DNA from: Sphingomonas natans
Lineage (GTDB): Bacteria; Pseudomonadota; Alphaproteobacteria; Sphingomonadales; Sphingomonadaceae
Direction of reading: 5' to 3'
Length of the DNA: 64,000 bases
NCBI RefSeq assembly: GCF_030546695.1
Contig: NZ_JAUOTP010000011.1
Coordinates: 124,001-188,000 of the forward strand
Position numbers and translations under genes: made by a program. Positions 9,461 through 19,553 of the stretch are shown here, in pieces (position 1 is the stretch's first letter; the number at the start of each line of letters is the position of its first letter). The notes under the pieces are model-generated. The model worked only from the letters and a program-made list of their open reading frames with translations, did no database searches and was not told the DNA's origin.

Positions 9461-10123
9461 TCAGACGGTCGCCGGCTCGCCCAGGATGCGATCGATCGAC
9501 TCGGTCACGACATCGATATCGGCCATGCCATCGACGCGCGCGACGATGCCCTGCGCCTCGTAATGCGGAAGGATCGGCGCGGTCTTCGCGCGATATTCGG
9601 CGAGGCGCGTACGGACCGTCTCGGCATTGTCGTCCGGCCGGCGCTTGAATTCGTGGCTGCCGCAGACGTCGCACGTGCCCGCCACCTTCGGCAGCTTGTA
9701 GCGATCGTGATAGCCTTCGTTGCATGTGGCGCAGGTGAAGCGCCCCGAGATGCGATCGACGAGCGCGTCCTCGTCCACTTCGAGCTCGATCACATGATCC
9801 AGCTTGAGGCCCCGCGCGGACAGCAAAGCGTCCAGGGCTTCGGCCTGCGCCTGCGTGCGCGGATAGCCATCGAAGATGAAGCCGGGGGCATGCGCCTCGT
9901 CGTCGAGGCGATCCGAGATCAGCTTGGTGACGATCTCGTCCGAAACGAGCCCGCCCGACTTCATGATCGCATCCGCCTCGCGCCCGACATCGCTGCCGGC
10001 CTTGACCGCGGCGCGCAACATGTCGCCGGTCGAGAGCTGGATCAGGCCATGCTTGGTCATCAGCAACTGGGCCTGCGTGCCCTTCCCCGCCCCCGGGGGT
10101 CCCAGCAGGATCAGAAGCTTCAT
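9461..10123 (-). CDS. adk: adenylate kinase (zinc-type LID)
   Basis: Adenylate kinase interconverts ATP plus AMP and two ADP. The P-loop GPPGAGKGT is at residues 8-16, STGDMLR and FDGYPRT form the AMP site. The LID holds Cys131, Cys134, Cys151 and Cys154 in CxxC-16-CxxC, the zinc-binding arrangement found in Gram-positive and some alphaproteobacterial enzymes but not E. coli. The 220-residue length is normal. The start codon overlaps the secY stop (ATGA), so translation is probably coupled. Confidence 0.97.
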   Translation of the reverse strand: MKLLILLGPPGAGKGTQAQLLMTKHGLIQLSTGDMLRAAVKAGSDVGREADAIMKSGGLVSDEIVTKLISDRLDDEAHAPGFIFDGYPRTQAQAEALDALLSARGLKLDHVIELEVDEDALVDRISGRFTCATCNEGYHDRYKLPKVAGTCDVCGSHEFKRRPDDNAETVRTRLAEYRAKTAPILPHYEAQGIVARVDGMADIDVVTESIDRILGEPATV

Positions 10124-11481
10124 CTACGCACCCCTCCCTTGAGGCGAGCCTTCTTGATGAGGTCGCCATATTGATGCGCGAGCAGGTGGCTCTGGATCTG
10201 CGTCACCGTATCGATAGTGACGTTGACCACGATCAGCAGGCTGGTGCCGCCGAAACCGACCAGATGCCGCGGCATGAAGATTTCTGGCACCACGCAGATC
10301 AATGTCAAATAGGCGGCGCCGATCACGGTGATGCGCGTCAGCACATAATCGAGATACACCTCGGTATTCTTGCCGGGCCGGATTCCGGGGATGAAACCGC
10401 CGTAGCGCTTCAGATTGTCCGCCGTTTCCTCGGGATTGAACACGACTGCAGTGTAAAAGAACGAGAAGAAGATGATTCCCGCCGCATAGAGCACGAAATA
10501 GAGCGGCGTATCCTGGCCGATCAGCTGGTTCACCGTGATCAAGAAATCGCCCCAGCGGCTTTCGCCCGAGATGCGATTGCCCGCGAACTGGGTGATCGTC
10601 AGCGGCAGCGCCAGCAGCGACGAGGCGAAGATCGGCGGGATCACGTTGGCCGTGTTGATCTTGAGCGGCAGGTGGCTCTTGTCGGCCTGCATCATCCCGC
10701 GCGCGGTCTGGCGCTTGGGATATTGGATCAGCACGCGGCGCTGCGCGCGCTCCATGAAGCAGATCAGCAGGATCAGCGCGATGATGAACAGGAAGCCGGC
10801 CAGCACCATGAAGGGCGAGGAGGCGCCGGTGCGGGCCTGCTCGAACGCGGTGGCGATCGTCGTCGGCAGCTGCGCGACGATGCCGGCCATGATGATGAGG
10901 CTGACGCCGTTGCCGATGCCGCGGCTCGTGATCTGCTCGCCGATCCACATCAGGAACATCGTGCCGCCGACGAGCGTGATGACCGTCGTCACGCGGAACA
11001 GCATCGGATCGACGACGACCGCGGCCTGGCCGGCATTCGCACCCCAGGCGGAGAGGCCGACGGCGATGAAATAGCCCTGGATCGCGGTCAGCAGCACCGT
11101 GCCGTAGCGCGTATATTGATTGAGCTTCTTGCGCCCGCTTTCGCCTTCCTTCTTGATGGCGGCGAGCTGCGGGCTGAGCGACGTCGACAGCTGCACGACG
11201 ATCGAGGCGGTGATGTAGGGCATGACGCCCAGCGCTACGATCGACATGCGCGTCAGCGCGCCGCCGGTGAAGGTGTTGAAGAAATCCATGACGCCGCCCT
11301 TCGTCGTATCGAAGAGCGTGGCGAGCGCGCGCGGATCAATGCCCGGCAGCGGCACATAAGACAGCAAACGGAACACGACGAGCGCACCCAGCGTGAACCA
11401 GATGCGCTTCTTGAGCTCGGTGGCCTTGGCGAATTGCGAGAGGCTCGCGTTCGAGGCCATTTGTTCAGTGGCGGATGCCAT
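10120..11481 (-). CDS. secY: preprotein translocase subunit SecY
   Basis: SecY forms the protein-conducting channel of the Sec translocon in the inner membrane. The 453 residues contain about ten membrane segments; ATELKKRIWFTLGALVVFRLLSYVPLPGID is the typical first segment, followed by the plug region GGALTRMSIVALGVMPYITASI, and GGFIPGIRPGKNTEVYLDYVLTRIT is the conserved C-terminal loop and helix. It follows rplO after a 119-base spacer holding a perfect 12-bp hairpin, as the classic end of the spc operon. Confidence 0.98.
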   Translation of the reverse strand: MASATEQMASNASLSQFAKATELKKRIWFTLGALVVFRLLSYVPLPGIDPRALATLFDTTKGGVMDFFNTFTGGALTRMSIVALGVMPYITASIVVQLSTSLSPQLAAIKKEGESGRKKLNQYTRYGTVLLTAIQGYFIAVGLSAWGANAGQAAVVVDPMLFRVTTVITLVGGTMFLMWIGEQITSRGIGNGVSLIIMAGIVAQLPTTIATAFEQARTGASSPFMVLAGFLFIIALILLICFMERAQRRVLIQYPKRQTARGMMQADKSHLPLKINTANVIPPIFASSLLALPLTITQFAGNRISGESRWGDFLITVNQLIGQDTPLYFVLYAAGIIFFSFFYTAVVFNPEETADNLKRYGGFIPGIRPGKNTEVYLDYVLTRITVIGAAYLTLICVVPEIFMPRHLVGFGGTSLLIVVNVTIDTVTQIQSHLLAHQYGDLIKKARLKGGVRR

Positions 11482-11510
11482 GGAGACTGTTCGAACCTTC
11501 AGAAATGACA

Positions 11511-11547
11511 GGAGCGGCGCAGACGATCAATCCGCCTGCGCCGCTCC
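11511..11547 (-). other. perfect 12-bp hairpin in the rplO-secY spacer
   Basis: GGAGCGGCGCAG (11511-11522) and its exact complement (11536-11547) flank a 13-base loop. No T run follows on either strand. Lying about 30 bases ahead of the secY start, it may set the ratio of SecY to ribosomal proteins by stalling, cleavage or protein binding; this is inference. Confidence 0.6.
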
Positions 11548-11600
11548 ATATAGTGCCCGTTCGGCCAAAGCCACCCGACTCAAAGCCGCCCGATTGGGGG

Positions 11601-12164
11601 TCAGGCCTTCGCCGCGGCCTTCTTGTCGGCCTTGTCGGCCGCGCGGACCTTCTGGACCGTGCGATGCTTGGCCTTGTGCTTGTCGGCTGCGAGGACGAGC
11701 TCGATCACCTCGACCGAGCCGCCGGCGGCTTCGATCGCTTCGCGTGCCGACTTCGACACGCCGGCGACCTTCAGCGACAGCTTGGTCGAGAAATCGCCCT
11801 TAGCGAGGACGCGGACGCCATCCTTGCCGCCGCGCGCGACACCCGCCGCCTTCAGCGCGGAATGATCGATCACGCCGTCGGTAGCGAGCGTGCCGGCCTC
11901 GACCAGCTTCTGGATCGCGCCGAGATTCACCTCGGCATAATCCTTGGCGAAGATGTTGTTGAAGCCGCGCTTCGGGAGACGCATGTGGAGCGGCATCTGG
12001 CCGCCTTCGAAGCCGGCGATGGACACGCCCTCGCGGCTCTTCTGACCCTTCTGGCCGCGGCCAGCCGTCTTGCCCTTGCCCGAGCCGATGCCGCGTCCGA
12101 CGCGCATCTTGCCCTTGCGGGCGCCGGCATTGTCCTTGATCTCGTTAAGCTTCATCGTCTGCAC
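11601..12164 (-). CDS. rplO: 50S ribosomal protein L15
   Basis: L15 (187 residues) is a large-subunit core protein with the Gly/Arg-rich N-terminal arm [28 protein letters not shown] and the [21 protein letters not shown] segment. It is some 40 residues longer than the E. coli protein because of a Lys/Ala-rich C-terminal tail ([28 protein letters not shown]). The gene sits between rpmD and secY. Confidence 0.97.
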   Translation of the reverse strand: MQTMKLNEIKDNAGARKGKMRVGRGIGSGKGKTAGRGQKGQKSREGVSIAGFEGGQMPLHMRLPKRGFNNIFAKDYAEVNLGAIQKLVEAGTLATDGVIDHSALKAAGVARGGKDGVRVLAKGDFSTKLSLKVAGVSKSAREAIEAAGGSVEVIELVLAADKHKAKHRTVQKVRAADKADKKAAAKA

Positions 12165-12201
12165 TCGCTTTCGCTTTTGTCGCGCTGACGAAGGAGAGGG
12201 C

Positions 12202-12378
12202 TCAGCCCTCCACCTTCACCATATGCTGCACCTTGCGGATCATTCCGCGGACCTCGGGGCTGTCGACCAGCTCGCGGGTCTTGTGCATCTTGTTGAGGCC
12301 GAGGCCGATCAGCGTCGCGCGCTGATCGGCGGTGCGGCGGATGGGGGAACCCGTCTGGGTCACCTTGATATTCGCCAT
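12202..12378 (-). CDS. rpmD: 50S ribosomal protein L30
   Basis: This short gene encodes 58 residues beginning [15 protein letters not shown] and containing [28 protein letters not shown], the family's single L30 domain. It sits in its canonical place between rpsE and rplO, six bases after the rpsE stop. The ATG at 12378 is the only plausible start. Confidence 0.96.
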   Translation of the reverse strand: MANIKVTQTGSPIRRTADQRATLIGLGLNKMHKTRELVDSPEVRGMIRKVQHMVKVEG

Positions 12379-12383
12379 CTGTC

Positions 12384-13133
12384 TTACTCCACCACGGCGG
12401 CGGCGTCGGCCTCGGCAACCTCGGCAGAGGCTCCGCCACGACGCAGCAGGTCCGCGATCTTCTTGCCGCGGCGCTGGGCGACGGCACGCGGGCTCGTCTG
12501 CTCGCCAAGCGCCTCGAAGGTCGCGCGGATCATGTTGTAGGGATTGCTCGTGCCGACCGACTTGGTGACCACGTCGTGGACGCCCAGGCTCTCGAAAACG
12601 GCGCGCATCGGGCCGCCGGCGATGATGCCGGTGCCGGCTGGTGCCGAGCGGACATAGACGCGGCCCGCACCGAAATGGCCGAGGCCATCGTGATGGAGCG
12701 TGCGGCCGTCCTTCAGCGCGACGCGGATCATCGCCTTCTTGGCAGCGGCGGTCGCCTTCGAAATGGCTTCCGGCACTTCGCGTGCCTTGCCATGACCGAA
12801 GCCGACGCGGCCGGCGCCATCGCCGACGACGACGAGTGCCGCGAAGCCGAAGCGCTTGCCGCCCTTGACCGTCTTCGAGACGCGGTTGATGTGAACCAGC
12901 TTCTCGACCAGCTCTTCGCCGCCCTCGTCGCGGTTGTTGTTGCCGCCGCGGTTGCGATCGTTGCGACCACGGCCGTCACGATTGCCGCCGCCACGATTGT
13001 TGCCACCGGGACCACCGCCACGGCCGCCGCGCGGCGGGCCGCCACGACCACCCGGGCCGCCGGGGCCCGGATTCTCGCGGGGAGCCGGAGCGGTCGCCTC
13101 GACGGCGACCTCGTTTGGAACTTCGTCAGCCAT
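12384..13133 (-). CDS. rpsE: 30S ribosomal protein S5 with a Gly/Arg/Asn-rich N-terminal extension
   Basis: S5 contributes to decoding accuracy near the mRNA entrance. The conserved part begins around residue 73 ([25 protein letters not shown]) and contains [18 protein letters not shown] and [23 protein letters not shown]. In front are about 65 extra residues: an acidic start, then residues 22-70 with RGG, GGN and RNDRN repeats. With 249 residues it is much longer than E. coli S5 (167). The reading frame is open throughout and the start adjoins the rplR stop, so the extension is coding. Confidence 0.96.
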   Translation of the reverse strand: MADEVPNEVAVEATAPAPRENPGPGGPGGRGGPPRGGRGGGPGGNNRGGGNRDGRGRNDRNRGGNNNRDEGGEELVEKLVHINRVSKTVKGGKRFGFAALVVVGDGAGRVGFGHGKAREVPEAISKATAAAKKAMIRVALKDGRTLHHDGLGHFGAGRVYVRSAPAGTGIIAGGPMRAVFESLGVHDVVTKSVGTSNPYNMIRATFEALGEQTSPRAVAQRRGKKIADLLRRGGASAEVAEADAAAVVE

Positions 13134-13490
13134 TTAGAACTCCAATCCGCCAGCGCGGGCGGCATCGGCGAGCGCTTTCACCCGGCCATGGAACAGGAAA
13201 CCACCGCGATCGAACACCACCTTGGTGACGCCGGCCGCAGCCGCACGCTCTGCGACGCGCTTGCCGACGCTCTCGGCCGCGCCGATATTCGCGCCGGACG
13301 CATCGCGCACATCCTTTTCGAGGGTGGACGCCGCCGCGACGGTCTTGCCCGCCGCATCGTCGATCACCTGCGCATAGATGTGGCGGCCCGAACGGTGGAC
13401 CGAAAGGCGCGGACGCAGCGTGCCCTTGGACTTGAGCGCAGTGCGCACACGGCGCCTGCGGCGCTCGAAGAGAGAGAGACCCTTGGCCAT
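13134..13490 (-). CDS. rplR: 50S ribosomal protein L18
   Basis: L18 (118 residues) binds 5S rRNA in the central protuberance. It has the basic head [40 protein letters not shown] and the C-terminal [26 protein letters not shown]. Its start shares a base with the rplF stop, and its stop abuts the rpsE start, so the three genes are closely coupled. Confidence 0.97.
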   Translation of the reverse strand: MAKGLSLFERRRRRVRTALKSKGTLRPRLSVHRSGRHIYAQVIDDAAGKTVAAASTLEKDVRDASGANIGAAESVGKRVAERAAAAGVTKVVFDRGGFLFHGRVKALADAARAGGLEF

Positions 13491-14023
13491 TACTTCTTCT
13501 TCCCTTCCTTCCGGAAGATGAACTCGCCGGCATATTTGATACCCTTGCCCTTGTAGGGCTCGGGCTTCCGCCAGCGGCGGATCTCGGCGGCCACCTGGCC
13601 GACCTTCTGCTTGTCGATGCCGGAGATGTTGACCGTCGTCTGGTCGGGCGTCACGATCGTGATGCCCTCCGGGATCGCATAATCGACATCGTGGCTGTAG
13701 CCGAGCTGCAGCTTCAGGTTCTTGCCCTGAACGTTCGCGCGGTAGCCGACGCCGGTGATCAGGAGCTGCTTGGTGAAGCCTTCCGTCACGCCGGTGATCA
13801 GGTTCTGCACGAGCGTGCGCTGCATGCCCCAGAAGGAGCGCGCCCGCTTGGTCTCGTTCGCGGGCATCACCGAAATGCCGCCCTCGACCATCTCATAGAC
13901 GATCTCGGAGACCTTCGGGATCACGAGCGCGCCCTTGGGGCCCTTGACCGAGACTTCATTGCCTTCGATCGTCGCGGTCACGCCGGCCGGAACCGGGACC
14001 GGCTTCTTGCCGATGCGGCTCAT
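13490..14023 (-). CDS. rplF: 50S ribosomal protein L6
   Basis: L6 (177 residues) lies near the factor-binding site of the large subunit. It opens with [15 protein letters not shown] and ends with the C-terminal RNA-binding motif [14 protein letters not shown], then a basic tail. It overlaps rpsH by one base at its start and rplR by one base at its stop, the usual spc operon arrangement. Confidence 0.97.
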   Translation of the reverse strand: MSRIGKKPVPVPAGVTATIEGNEVSVKGPKGALVIPKVSEIVYEMVEGGISVMPANETKRARSFWGMQRTLVQNLITGVTEGFTKQLLITGVGYRANVQGKNLKLQLGYSHDVDYAIPEGITIVTPDQTTVNISGIDKQKVGQVAAEIRRWRKPEPYKGKGIKYAGEFIFRKEGKKK

Positions 14024-14418
14024 CAGAACACCTCCGCGAGGACTTCGCCGCCGACATTCTGGTCGCGTGCTTCCACGTCGGACAGAACGCCACGCGGCGT
14101 GGAGACGATGGTCATGCCGAGGCCGTTGCGGACGCGCGGCAGGTCCTTCGAACCCGAATAGACGCGGCGGCCCGGCTTCGAGACGCGCGCGACATGCTGG
14201 ATCGCGGGCTGGCCCTCGAAATACTTGAGCTCGATGCGCAGACCGGGATGGTCGCCGAGCTGCTCCTCGGAATAGCCACGGATATAGCCCTCGCGCTGGA
14301 GAACATCGAGCACGCGGGCGCGCAGCTTCGATGCCGGCGACAGGACCGAATCCTTGCGCGCGCGCTGGCCGTTGCGGATGCGGGTGAGCAGATCACCCAG
14401 GGGATCGTTGATCGACAT
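14023..14418 (-). CDS. rpsH: 30S ribosomal protein S8
   Basis: S8 (131 residues) binds helix 21 of 16S rRNA and in E. coli also represses the spc operon. The head [23 protein letters not shown] and the C-terminal [33 protein letters not shown] are conserved. Autoregulation of this operon by S8 is known for E. coli; I cannot confirm an S8 site here. Confidence 0.97.
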   Translation of the reverse strand: MSINDPLGDLLTRIRNGQRARKDSVLSPASKLRARVLDVLQREGYIRGYSEEQLGDHPGLRIELKYFEGQPAIQHVARVSKPGRRVYSGSKDLPRVRNGLGMTIVSTPRGVLSDVEARDQNVGGEVLAEVF

Positions 14419-14429
14419 ACTGCGGACCC

Positions 14430-14735
14430 TTACCAGCTCGACTTGACGACGCCGGGGATCATGCCCCGGGTGGCAAGCTGACGCAGCATGACGCGGCCGA
14501 GCTTGAACTTGCGATAGACGCCGCGCGGACGCCCGGTGACCATGCAGCGATTGCGCACACGGGTCGGGTTAGCATTGCGCGGGATCTCGGCCATCTTGAG
14601 GCGTGCGATCAGACGCTCGCCATCATCCCTGGATTCGTCATCCGCGATCTCGCGCAGCCGGGCATATTTGCCCGCATACTGCTTAACGAGCTTCTTGCGA
14701 CGCTCGTTCTTGTTGATCGAACTCAGTTTCGCCAT
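14430..14735 (-). CDS. rpsN: 30S ribosomal protein S14 (zinc-free form)
   Basis: S14 (101 residues) is a head protein. It starts [20 protein letters not shown], contains the signature [16 protein letters not shown] and ends [13 protein letters not shown]. The long form and the absence of two CxxC pairs identify the zinc-independent type. It sits between rplE and rpsH as expected. Confidence 0.97.
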   Translation of the reverse strand: MAKLSSINKNERRKKLVKQYAGKYARLREIADDESRDDGERLIARLKMAEIPRNANPTRVRNRCMVTGRPRGVYRKFKLGRVMLRQLATRGMIPGVVKSSW

Positions 14736-14783
14736 CGACTTAAGTCCTTTGACGTCGCCGGCGAACCGGCGACGGAGAGTTGA

Positions 14784-15368
14784 TTACGCCGCCTTCTTCT
14801 CTTCGACAGGCAGCGGGAACGGGAAGCCGAACAGGCGGAGAAGCTCGCGAGCCTCCTCGTCGGTGCGGGCGCTGGTCTGGACGATCACGTCCATGCCGCG
14901 GATATTATCGACCTTGTCGTAGCTGATCTCCGGGAAGATCAGCTGCTCTTTCAGGCCGCAGGCGTAATTGCCACGACCATCGAACGACTTGTCCGACAGG
15001 CCACGGAAATCGCGGACGCGGGGCAGTGCGATCGTCACGAAGCGGTCGAGAAACTCGTACATCCGCTCGCGACGCAGCGTCACCTTGCAGCCGATCGGCA
15101 TGCCTTCGCGCAGCTTGAACTGCGCGATCGACTTCTTCGCCTTCGTGACGACCGCCTTCTGTCCGGCGATGAGCGTCATCTCGTTGGCGGCCGCATCGAC
15201 CTTCTTCTTGTCCTGCGTCGCGTCGCCGACGCCCATGTTCAGCACGATCTTCTCGAGCTTGGGCACCTGCATCGCGTTGGTATAACCGAACTTCTCGGTC
15301 ATCGCCTTGACGATCGACTCGTCATATTTGGTGTGAAGACGGGGCTTCACGTTCTTGGCCTCAGCCAT
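14784..15368 (-). CDS. rplE: 50S ribosomal protein L5
   Basis: L5 (194 residues) binds 5S rRNA and contacts S13 across the subunit interface. [36 protein letters not shown] and [30 protein letters not shown] are conserved. The start at 15368 ([17 protein letters not shown]) overlaps the rplX stop by eight bases; the longer open frame upstream merely runs through rplX in another phase. Confidence 0.97.
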   Translation of the reverse strand: MAEAKNVKPRLHTKYDESIVKAMTEKFGYTNAMQVPKLEKIVLNMGVGDATQDKKKVDAAANEMTLIAGQKAVVTKAKKSIAQFKLREGMPIGCKVTLRRERMYEFLDRFVTIALPRVRDFRGLSDKSFDGRGNYACGLKEQLIFPEISYDKVDNIRGMDVIVQTSARTDEEARELLRLFGFPFPLPVEEKKAA

Positions 15369-15678
15369 CGATCTTCTCCCCGGTCTTGACGGCCACGCGG
15401 ACCTTCTTCCCGTCCTGGGTTTCGAAACGGACGCGCGTCGGCTTGCCCTCGGCGGTCGCGATCGCGACCTTCGAGATGTGCATCGGCGCTTCGCGACGCT
15501 CCAGTCCACCCTGCGGGTTGGACTGATCCGGCTTGCGGTGGCGGGTCGCGACGTTGACGCCGGACACGATCACCTTGCCCTCCTTCGGGAGAGCCTTGGT
15601 GACGTCGCCCGTCTTGCCCTTGTCCTTGCCGGACAGGACGACGACGCGGTCACCCTTCTTGATCTTGGCAGCAGCCAT
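15361..15678 (-). CDS. rplX: 50S ribosomal protein L24
   Basis: L24 (105 residues from the ATG at 15678) is an assembly initiator of the large subunit. It has the KOW motif [20 protein letters not shown] at its start and [20 protein letters not shown] in the middle. The ATG overlaps the rplN stop as TGATG; a GTG one codon earlier is possible but less likely. Confidence 0.96.
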   Translation of the reverse strand: MAAAKIKKGDRVVVLSGKDKGKTGDVTKALPKEGKVIVSGVNVATRHRKPDQSNPQGGLERREAPMHISKVAIATAEGKPTRVRFETQDGKKVRVAVKTGEKIDG

Positions 15679-16049
15679 CACAGCACCTCGGGCGCGAGCG
15701 AAATGATCTTCATGTGACCGGCGGCGCGCAGCTCGCGCACGACCGGACCGAAGATACGGGTGCCGATCGGCTCCCCGCTATTCTTGTTGATGAGAACGGC
15801 GGCATTGCCGTCGAAGCGGATCGTCGAGCCGTCAGCGCGATTGATGTCCTTGGCGGTGCGGACGATCACGGCGCGGTGAACGTCGCCCTTCTTGACCTTG
15901 GCGCGCGGCGCGGCTTCCTTGATCGACACGACGATGACGTCGCCGACCGAAGCGAAGCGACGCTTCGAGCCGCCGAGCACCTTGATGCACTGGACGCGCT
16001 TGGCGCCCGAATTATCGGCGACCTCGAGGTTGGACTGCATCTGGATCAT
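15678..16049 (-). CDS. rplN: 50S ribosomal protein L14
   Basis: L14 (123 residues) forms an intersubunit bridge. It opens [27 protein letters not shown] and contains [31 protein letters not shown], both diagnostic. The start matches the family length exactly. Its stop codon overlaps the rplX start. Confidence 0.97.
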   Translation of the reverse strand: MIQMQSNLEVADNSGAKRVQCIKVLGGSKRRFASVGDVIVVSIKEAAPRAKVKKGDVHRAVIVRTAKDINRADGSTIRFDGNAAVLINKNSGEPIGTRIFGPVVRELRAAGHMKIISLAPEVL

Positions 16050-16064
16050 GGTTCAGTCCTTCCT

Positions 16065-16331
16065 TTAAGCTGCGTGGGCTTCGGGGGCGCGGTGGGCGTC
16101 CACCGCTTCGACGACGGTCCAGGTCTTCAGCTTGGACATCGGCTTGCACTCTTCGATGCGAACCGTCTGGCCTTCCTTGAAGACATTGCCCTCGTCATGG
16201 GCATGATATTTTTTCGACCGCTTGATGATCTTGCCGTAGAGCGGGTGCTTGACCCGGCGCTCCACGAGCACGACGATCGTCTTGTCGGTCTTGTCGGACA
16301 CCACAGTGCCCGTCAGCACGCGCTTCGGCAT
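16065..16331 (-). CDS. rpsQ: 30S ribosomal protein S17
   Basis: S17 (88 residues) binds the 5' domain of 16S rRNA early in assembly. [47 protein letters not shown] is a clear family match, with the [17 protein letters not shown] motif after it. It lies 12 bases downstream of rpmC. Confidence 0.97.
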   Translation of the reverse strand: MPKRVLTGTVVSDKTDKTIVVLVERRVKHPLYGKIIKRSKKYHAHDEGNVFKEGQTVRIEECKPMSKLKTWTVVEAVDAHRAPEAHAA

Positions 16332-16343
16332 CGTGTGGCTCCC

Positions 16344-16547
16344 TTACTTCGCAGCCGAGCGGGTACGCTCGGTCTGCAGCGTCTTGATCTGCGCGATCGT
16401 CCGGCGGACTTCACGCACCCGGCTCGGCTTTTCGAGCTGGTTGGTGGCGGCCTGGAAACGCAGGTTGAACTGCTCGCGCTTCAGCTCGGCGAGCTGGGTC
16501 GAGAGCTGGTCGTCGGTGCCGACCTTGAGATCCGAAATCTTCGCCAT
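16344..16547 (-). CDS. rpmC: 50S ribosomal protein L29
   Basis: L29 (67 residues) sits at the tunnel exit beside L23 and helps dock the signal recognition particle and trigger factor. The helical hairpin includes [39 protein letters not shown] start it at the ATG at 16547 (MAKISDL), which begins two bases after the rplP stop; an in-frame GTG two codons earlier overlaps rplP. Confidence 0.96.
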   Translation of the reverse strand: MAKISDLKVGTDDQLSTQLAELKREQFNLRFQAATNQLEKPSRVREVRRTIAQIKTLQTERTRSAAK

Positions 16548-16549
16548 GA

Positions 16550-16981
16550 TCACACAGCCTCGTGCACGGACTCACCCAGACGGGCGACGACCTTGGTCTT
16601 GATGGGCAATTTCTCCATCGCGCGCTCGAAAGCGACGCGGGCGATCGGGCCGGGGACACCGTCCAGTTCGAAGAGAATGCGGCCGGGCTTGACCCGGGCT
16701 GCCCAGAATTCCGGCGCGCCCTTGCCCGAGCCCATGCGGACTTCGGCGGGCTTCGACGAAACCGGCAGATCCGGGAAGATGCGGATCCACAAACGCCCCT
16801 GGCGCTTGATGTGGCGCGTGATCGCGCGGCGAGCCGCCTCGATCTGGCGGGCCGTGATGCGATCCGGCTCCATCGCCTTCAGGCCGAAGGACCCGAAATT
16901 GAGCGCGGTTCCACCCTTGGCGTCGCCATGGATGCGGCCCTTATGGGCCTTCCGGAACTTGGTGCGCTTTGGTTGCAGCAT
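16550..16981 (-). CDS. rplP: 50S ribosomal protein L16
   Basis: L16 (143 residues) organises the A-site side of the large subunit. [19 protein letters not shown] opens the protein, and [27 protein letters not shown] is the conserved core, including the Arg that is hydroxylated in some bacteria. It follows rpsC after a 63-base spacer. Confidence 0.97.
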   Translation of the reverse strand: MLQPKRTKFRKAHKGRIHGDAKGGTALNFGSFGLKAMEPDRITARQIEAARRAITRHIKRQGRLWIRIFPDLPVSSKPAEVRMGSGKGAPEFWAARVKPGRILFELDGVPGPIARVAFERAMEKLPIKTKVVARLGESVHEAV

Positions 16982-17044
16982 GTTCTCTAACCTTCAAACA
17001 CCGCGTGTCTTACGCGGCCGATAAGGCGGCAGGGCTTTTCAGCC

Positions 17045-17740
17045 TCAGCGCGCCGGACGAACTCCGGAAGTCTGCGCTTCCATCATCAGGCGATCTTGCG
17101 CGAGCGGATCATGGCCGAGGATCTCACCCTTGAAGATCCAGACCTTGACGCCGCAGACGCCATAAGCGGTGTGCGCTTCGGCTTCGGCATAATCGACATT
17201 GGCGCGCAGCGTGTGCAGCGGCACCCGGCCTTCGCGATACCATTCGGTCCGCGCGATCTCCGCGCCGCCGAGACGGCCGGCGCAGGTGATCCGGATGCCC
17301 TCTGCACCGAGACGCAGCGCCGACTGGACCGCGCGCTTCATCGCGCGACGGAAGGCGATGCGGCGCTCGAGCTGGTCGGCGACGCCCTGGGCGACGAGCT
17401 TGCTGTCGATCTCCGGCTTGCGGATCTCGACGATGTTCAGGCTCACTTCCGAGCTGGTCATCGAATTGAGCTTCTTGCGAAGCTTCTCGATGTCCGCGCC
17501 CTTCTTGCCGATGATCACGCCGGGGCGTGCGGCATAGATGGAGATGCGGGCCAGCTTGGCCGGACGCTCGATCACGACCTTCGAGATCGCGGCCGACGGC
17601 AGCGTCTTGAAGATGTAAGCGCGGATCGCGAGATCCTCGAGAAGCAGGCGGCCATAGGCCTCGCCCTCGGCATACCAACGGCTGTCCCAGGTGCGGTTGA
17701 TCTGCAACCGCATCCCGATCGGATTGCTCTTCTGACCCAT
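17045..17740 (-). CDS. rpsC: 30S ribosomal protein S3
   Basis: S3 (231 residues) lines the mRNA entry channel and has helicase-related function. It starts [29 protein letters not shown], holds a type II KH domain around [19 protein letters not shown] and ends with the [44 protein letters not shown] domain. The ATG at 17740 shares a base with the rplV stop; the longer open frame upstream lies out of phase over rplV. Confidence 0.98.
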   Translation of the reverse strand: MGQKSNPIGMRLQINRTWDSRWYAEGEAYGRLLLEDLAIRAYIFKTLPSAAISKVVIERPAKLARISIYAARPGVIIGKKGADIEKLRKKLNSMTSSEVSLNIVEIRKPEIDSKLVAQGVADQLERRIAFRRAMKRAVQSALRLGAEGIRITCAGRLGGAEIARTEWYREGRVPLHTLRANVDYAEAEAHTAYGVCGVKVWIFKGEILGHDPLAQDRLMMEAQTSGVRPAR

Positions 17741-18117
17741 TATGCTTCTTCCTGCTCGCGCACGACGATGCGGATGCGGCTGAACGGCTTGATGATCTGC
17801 GCCGAACGGCCACGCGCACGGGTCGCGAAGCGCTTCATGACGAGGCCCTTGCCGACCGACGCTTCCTTCACGACGAGCGAGTCCACATCGAGATTGTGGT
17901 TGTTCTCGGCATTGGCGATCGCCGAGGCGAGGCACTTGCGGACCTCGATGGCCATGCCCTTCTTCGAGAAGGTCAGGACGTTGAGCGCATCGCTCACCTT
18001 GCGGCCGCGGATCAGGCCCGCGACGAGATTGAGCTTCTGCGGGCTACCGCGGACCGAGGTGTTGACGGCAAGGGCTTCCTTGTCGCCCACCTTGCGGGGG
18101 GATGCTGGCTTCGACAT
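17740..18117 (-). CDS. rplV: 50S ribosomal protein L22
   Basis: L22 (125 residues) extends a beta hairpin into the exit tunnel, where macrolide-resistance changes map. Conserved parts are [24 protein letters not shown] and the hairpin [26 protein letters not shown]. It overlaps rpsS by one base at the start and rpsC by one base at the stop. Confidence 0.97.
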   Translation of the reverse strand: MSKPASPRKVGDKEALAVNTSVRGSPQKLNLVAGLIRGRKVSDALNVLTFSKKGMAIEVRKCLASAIANAENNHNLDVDSLVVKEASVGKGLVMKRFATRARGRSAQIIKPFSRIRIVVREQEEA

Positions 18118-18392
18118 CAGCGCTTGCCCTTCTTGTCCGCGGCGTGGCCGGGGAAGTAGCGCGTCGGCGCGAACTCGCCGAGCTTGTGCCCGACCATGTC
18201 CTCGTTGACGGCGATCGGCACGAACTTGCGGCCGTTATAGAGGCTGAAGGTCAGCCCCACGAACTGCGGAATGATCGTCGAGCGACGCGACCAGGTCTTG
18301 ATCGGCGTACGCGTGCCGGCCTCCTGTGCGGTCTCGGCCTTCTTCAGAAGGCTCAGTTCGACGAACGGGCCTTTCCAGACTGAACGAGCCAT
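18117..18392 (-). CDS. rpsS: 30S ribosomal protein S19
   Basis: S19 (91 residues) is a head protein contacting S13. [47 protein letters not shown] and [23 protein letters not shown] are conserved. It lies two bases after rplB. Confidence 0.97.
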   Translation of the reverse strand: MARSVWKGPFVELSLLKKAETAQEAGTRTPIKTWSRRSTIIPQFVGLTFSLYNGRKFVPIAVNEDMVGHKLGEFAPTRYFPGHAADKKGKR

Positions 18393-18394
18393 GG

Positions 18395-19234
18395 TTAGCC
18401 CTTCCTCTTAGTGGAATGACGCGACCGGATGATCATCTTGTCGGTCGACTTGTTGTGACGGGTGCGATGACCCTTGGTCGGCTTGCCCCACGGCGTGACC
18501 GGATGGCGGCCGCCCGAAGTCCGGCCTTCGCCACCGCCGTGCGGATGGTCGACCGGGTTCTTGGCGACGCCGCGCGTCAGCGGGCGCTTGCCGAGCCAGC
18601 GGGTGCGGCCGGCCTTGGCGAGATAGGTGTTGGCGTTGTCGGGGTTCGACACCGCGCCCACGGTGCACATGCAATCCGAGCGAATGTAGCGCTGCTCGCC
18701 CGAATTCAGGCGAACCATCACCATGCCCTTATCGCGGCCGACGATCTGCGCGTAGGTGCCAGCGGCACGCGCGATCTGACCACCCTTGGCGGGCTTCATC
18801 TCGACATTGTGGACGATCGTGCCGACCGGAGCCTGGCCGATTTCCATCGCGTTGCCGGGCTTCACGTCCGTCTTCTTCGCGGCGAGCACGACGTCGCCGG
18901 CGGCGAGACGCTGCGGCGCGAGGATGTAGGACAGCTCGCCGTCCGGATACTTGACCAAAGCGATGAAGGCCGAGCGGTTGGGATCATATTCCAGCCGTTC
19001 CACGGTCGCAGGCACATCCCACTTGCGACGCTTGAAGTCGACGTGGCGATACTTCTGCTTGTGGCCGCCCGCGATGCCGCGCGCAGTCGCGTGGCCCATA
19101 TTGTTGCGGCCGCCCGACTTGTGCTTGCCCTCGACGAGCGCCTTGACCGGCTTGCCCTTCCAGAGGGACGACTTGTCGACGAGCACCAGGCCACGACGGG
19201 CCGGGCTGGTCGGGTTATAATGCTTGAGTGCCAT
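18395..19234 (-). CDS. rplB: 50S ribosomal protein L2
   Basis: L2 (279 residues) is needed for subunit joining and peptidyl transfer. It shows [28 protein letters not shown], the RSDCMCTVG segment, and the catalytic-centre region [29 protein letters not shown] with its invariant His. Length and gene position are normal. Confidence 0.98.
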   Translation of the reverse strand: MALKHYNPTSPARRGLVLVDKSSLWKGKPVKALVEGKHKSGGRNNMGHATARGIAGGHKQKYRHVDFKRRKWDVPATVERLEYDPNRSAFIALVKYPDGELSYILAPQRLAAGDVVLAAKKTDVKPGNAMEIGQAPVGTIVHNVEMKPAKGGQIARAAGTYAQIVGRDKGMVMVRLNSGEQRYIRSDCMCTVGAVSNPDNANTYLAKAGRTRWLGKRPLTRGVAKNPVDHPHGGGEGRTSGGRHPVTPWGKPTKGHRTRHNKSTDKMIIRSRHSTKRKG

Positions 19235-19238
19235 CGCC

Positions 19239-19553
19239 TCAGATCCCCGTCGTCACGTCGATGGACTGGCCGTCCGCCAGCGTCACGATCGCCTTCTTGG
19301 CGTCCGAACGCTTGTAGGGCTGGCCCTTCCACTTCTTGGTCTTGCCCTTGGTGACGATCGTGTTCACGCCCGTCACCGTCACGCCGAACAGCGCCTCGAC
19401 GGCCGCCTTGATCTCGGGCTTGGTCGCATCGTTGGCGACCTTGAAGACGACCGCATTATGCTCGGAGAGCAAGGTCGACTTCTCGGTGATGTGCGGAGCG
19501 AGCACCACGTCGTAATGACGGATGTCGATCGCGCCCTTCTGCTGCTTAGCCAT
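19239..19553 (-). CDS. rplW: 50S ribosomal protein L23
   Basis: L23 (104 residues) is the main docking site for trigger factor and signal recognition particle. [40 protein letters not shown] and [30 protein letters not shown] are family hallmarks. The start at 19553 ([15 protein letters not shown]) overlaps rplD by eight bases. Confidence 0.97.
   Translation of the reverse strand: MAKQQKGAIDIRHYDVVLAPHITEKSTLLSEHNAVVFKVANDATKPEIKAAVEALFGVTVTGVNTIVTKGKTKKWKGQPYKRSDAKKAIVTLADGQSIDVTTGI

Noticed and set aside
10171-11508. Long plus-strand frame opposite secY
   Set aside because: Antisense shadow of a confidently identified gene; Arg/His/Asp-rich with no domain.
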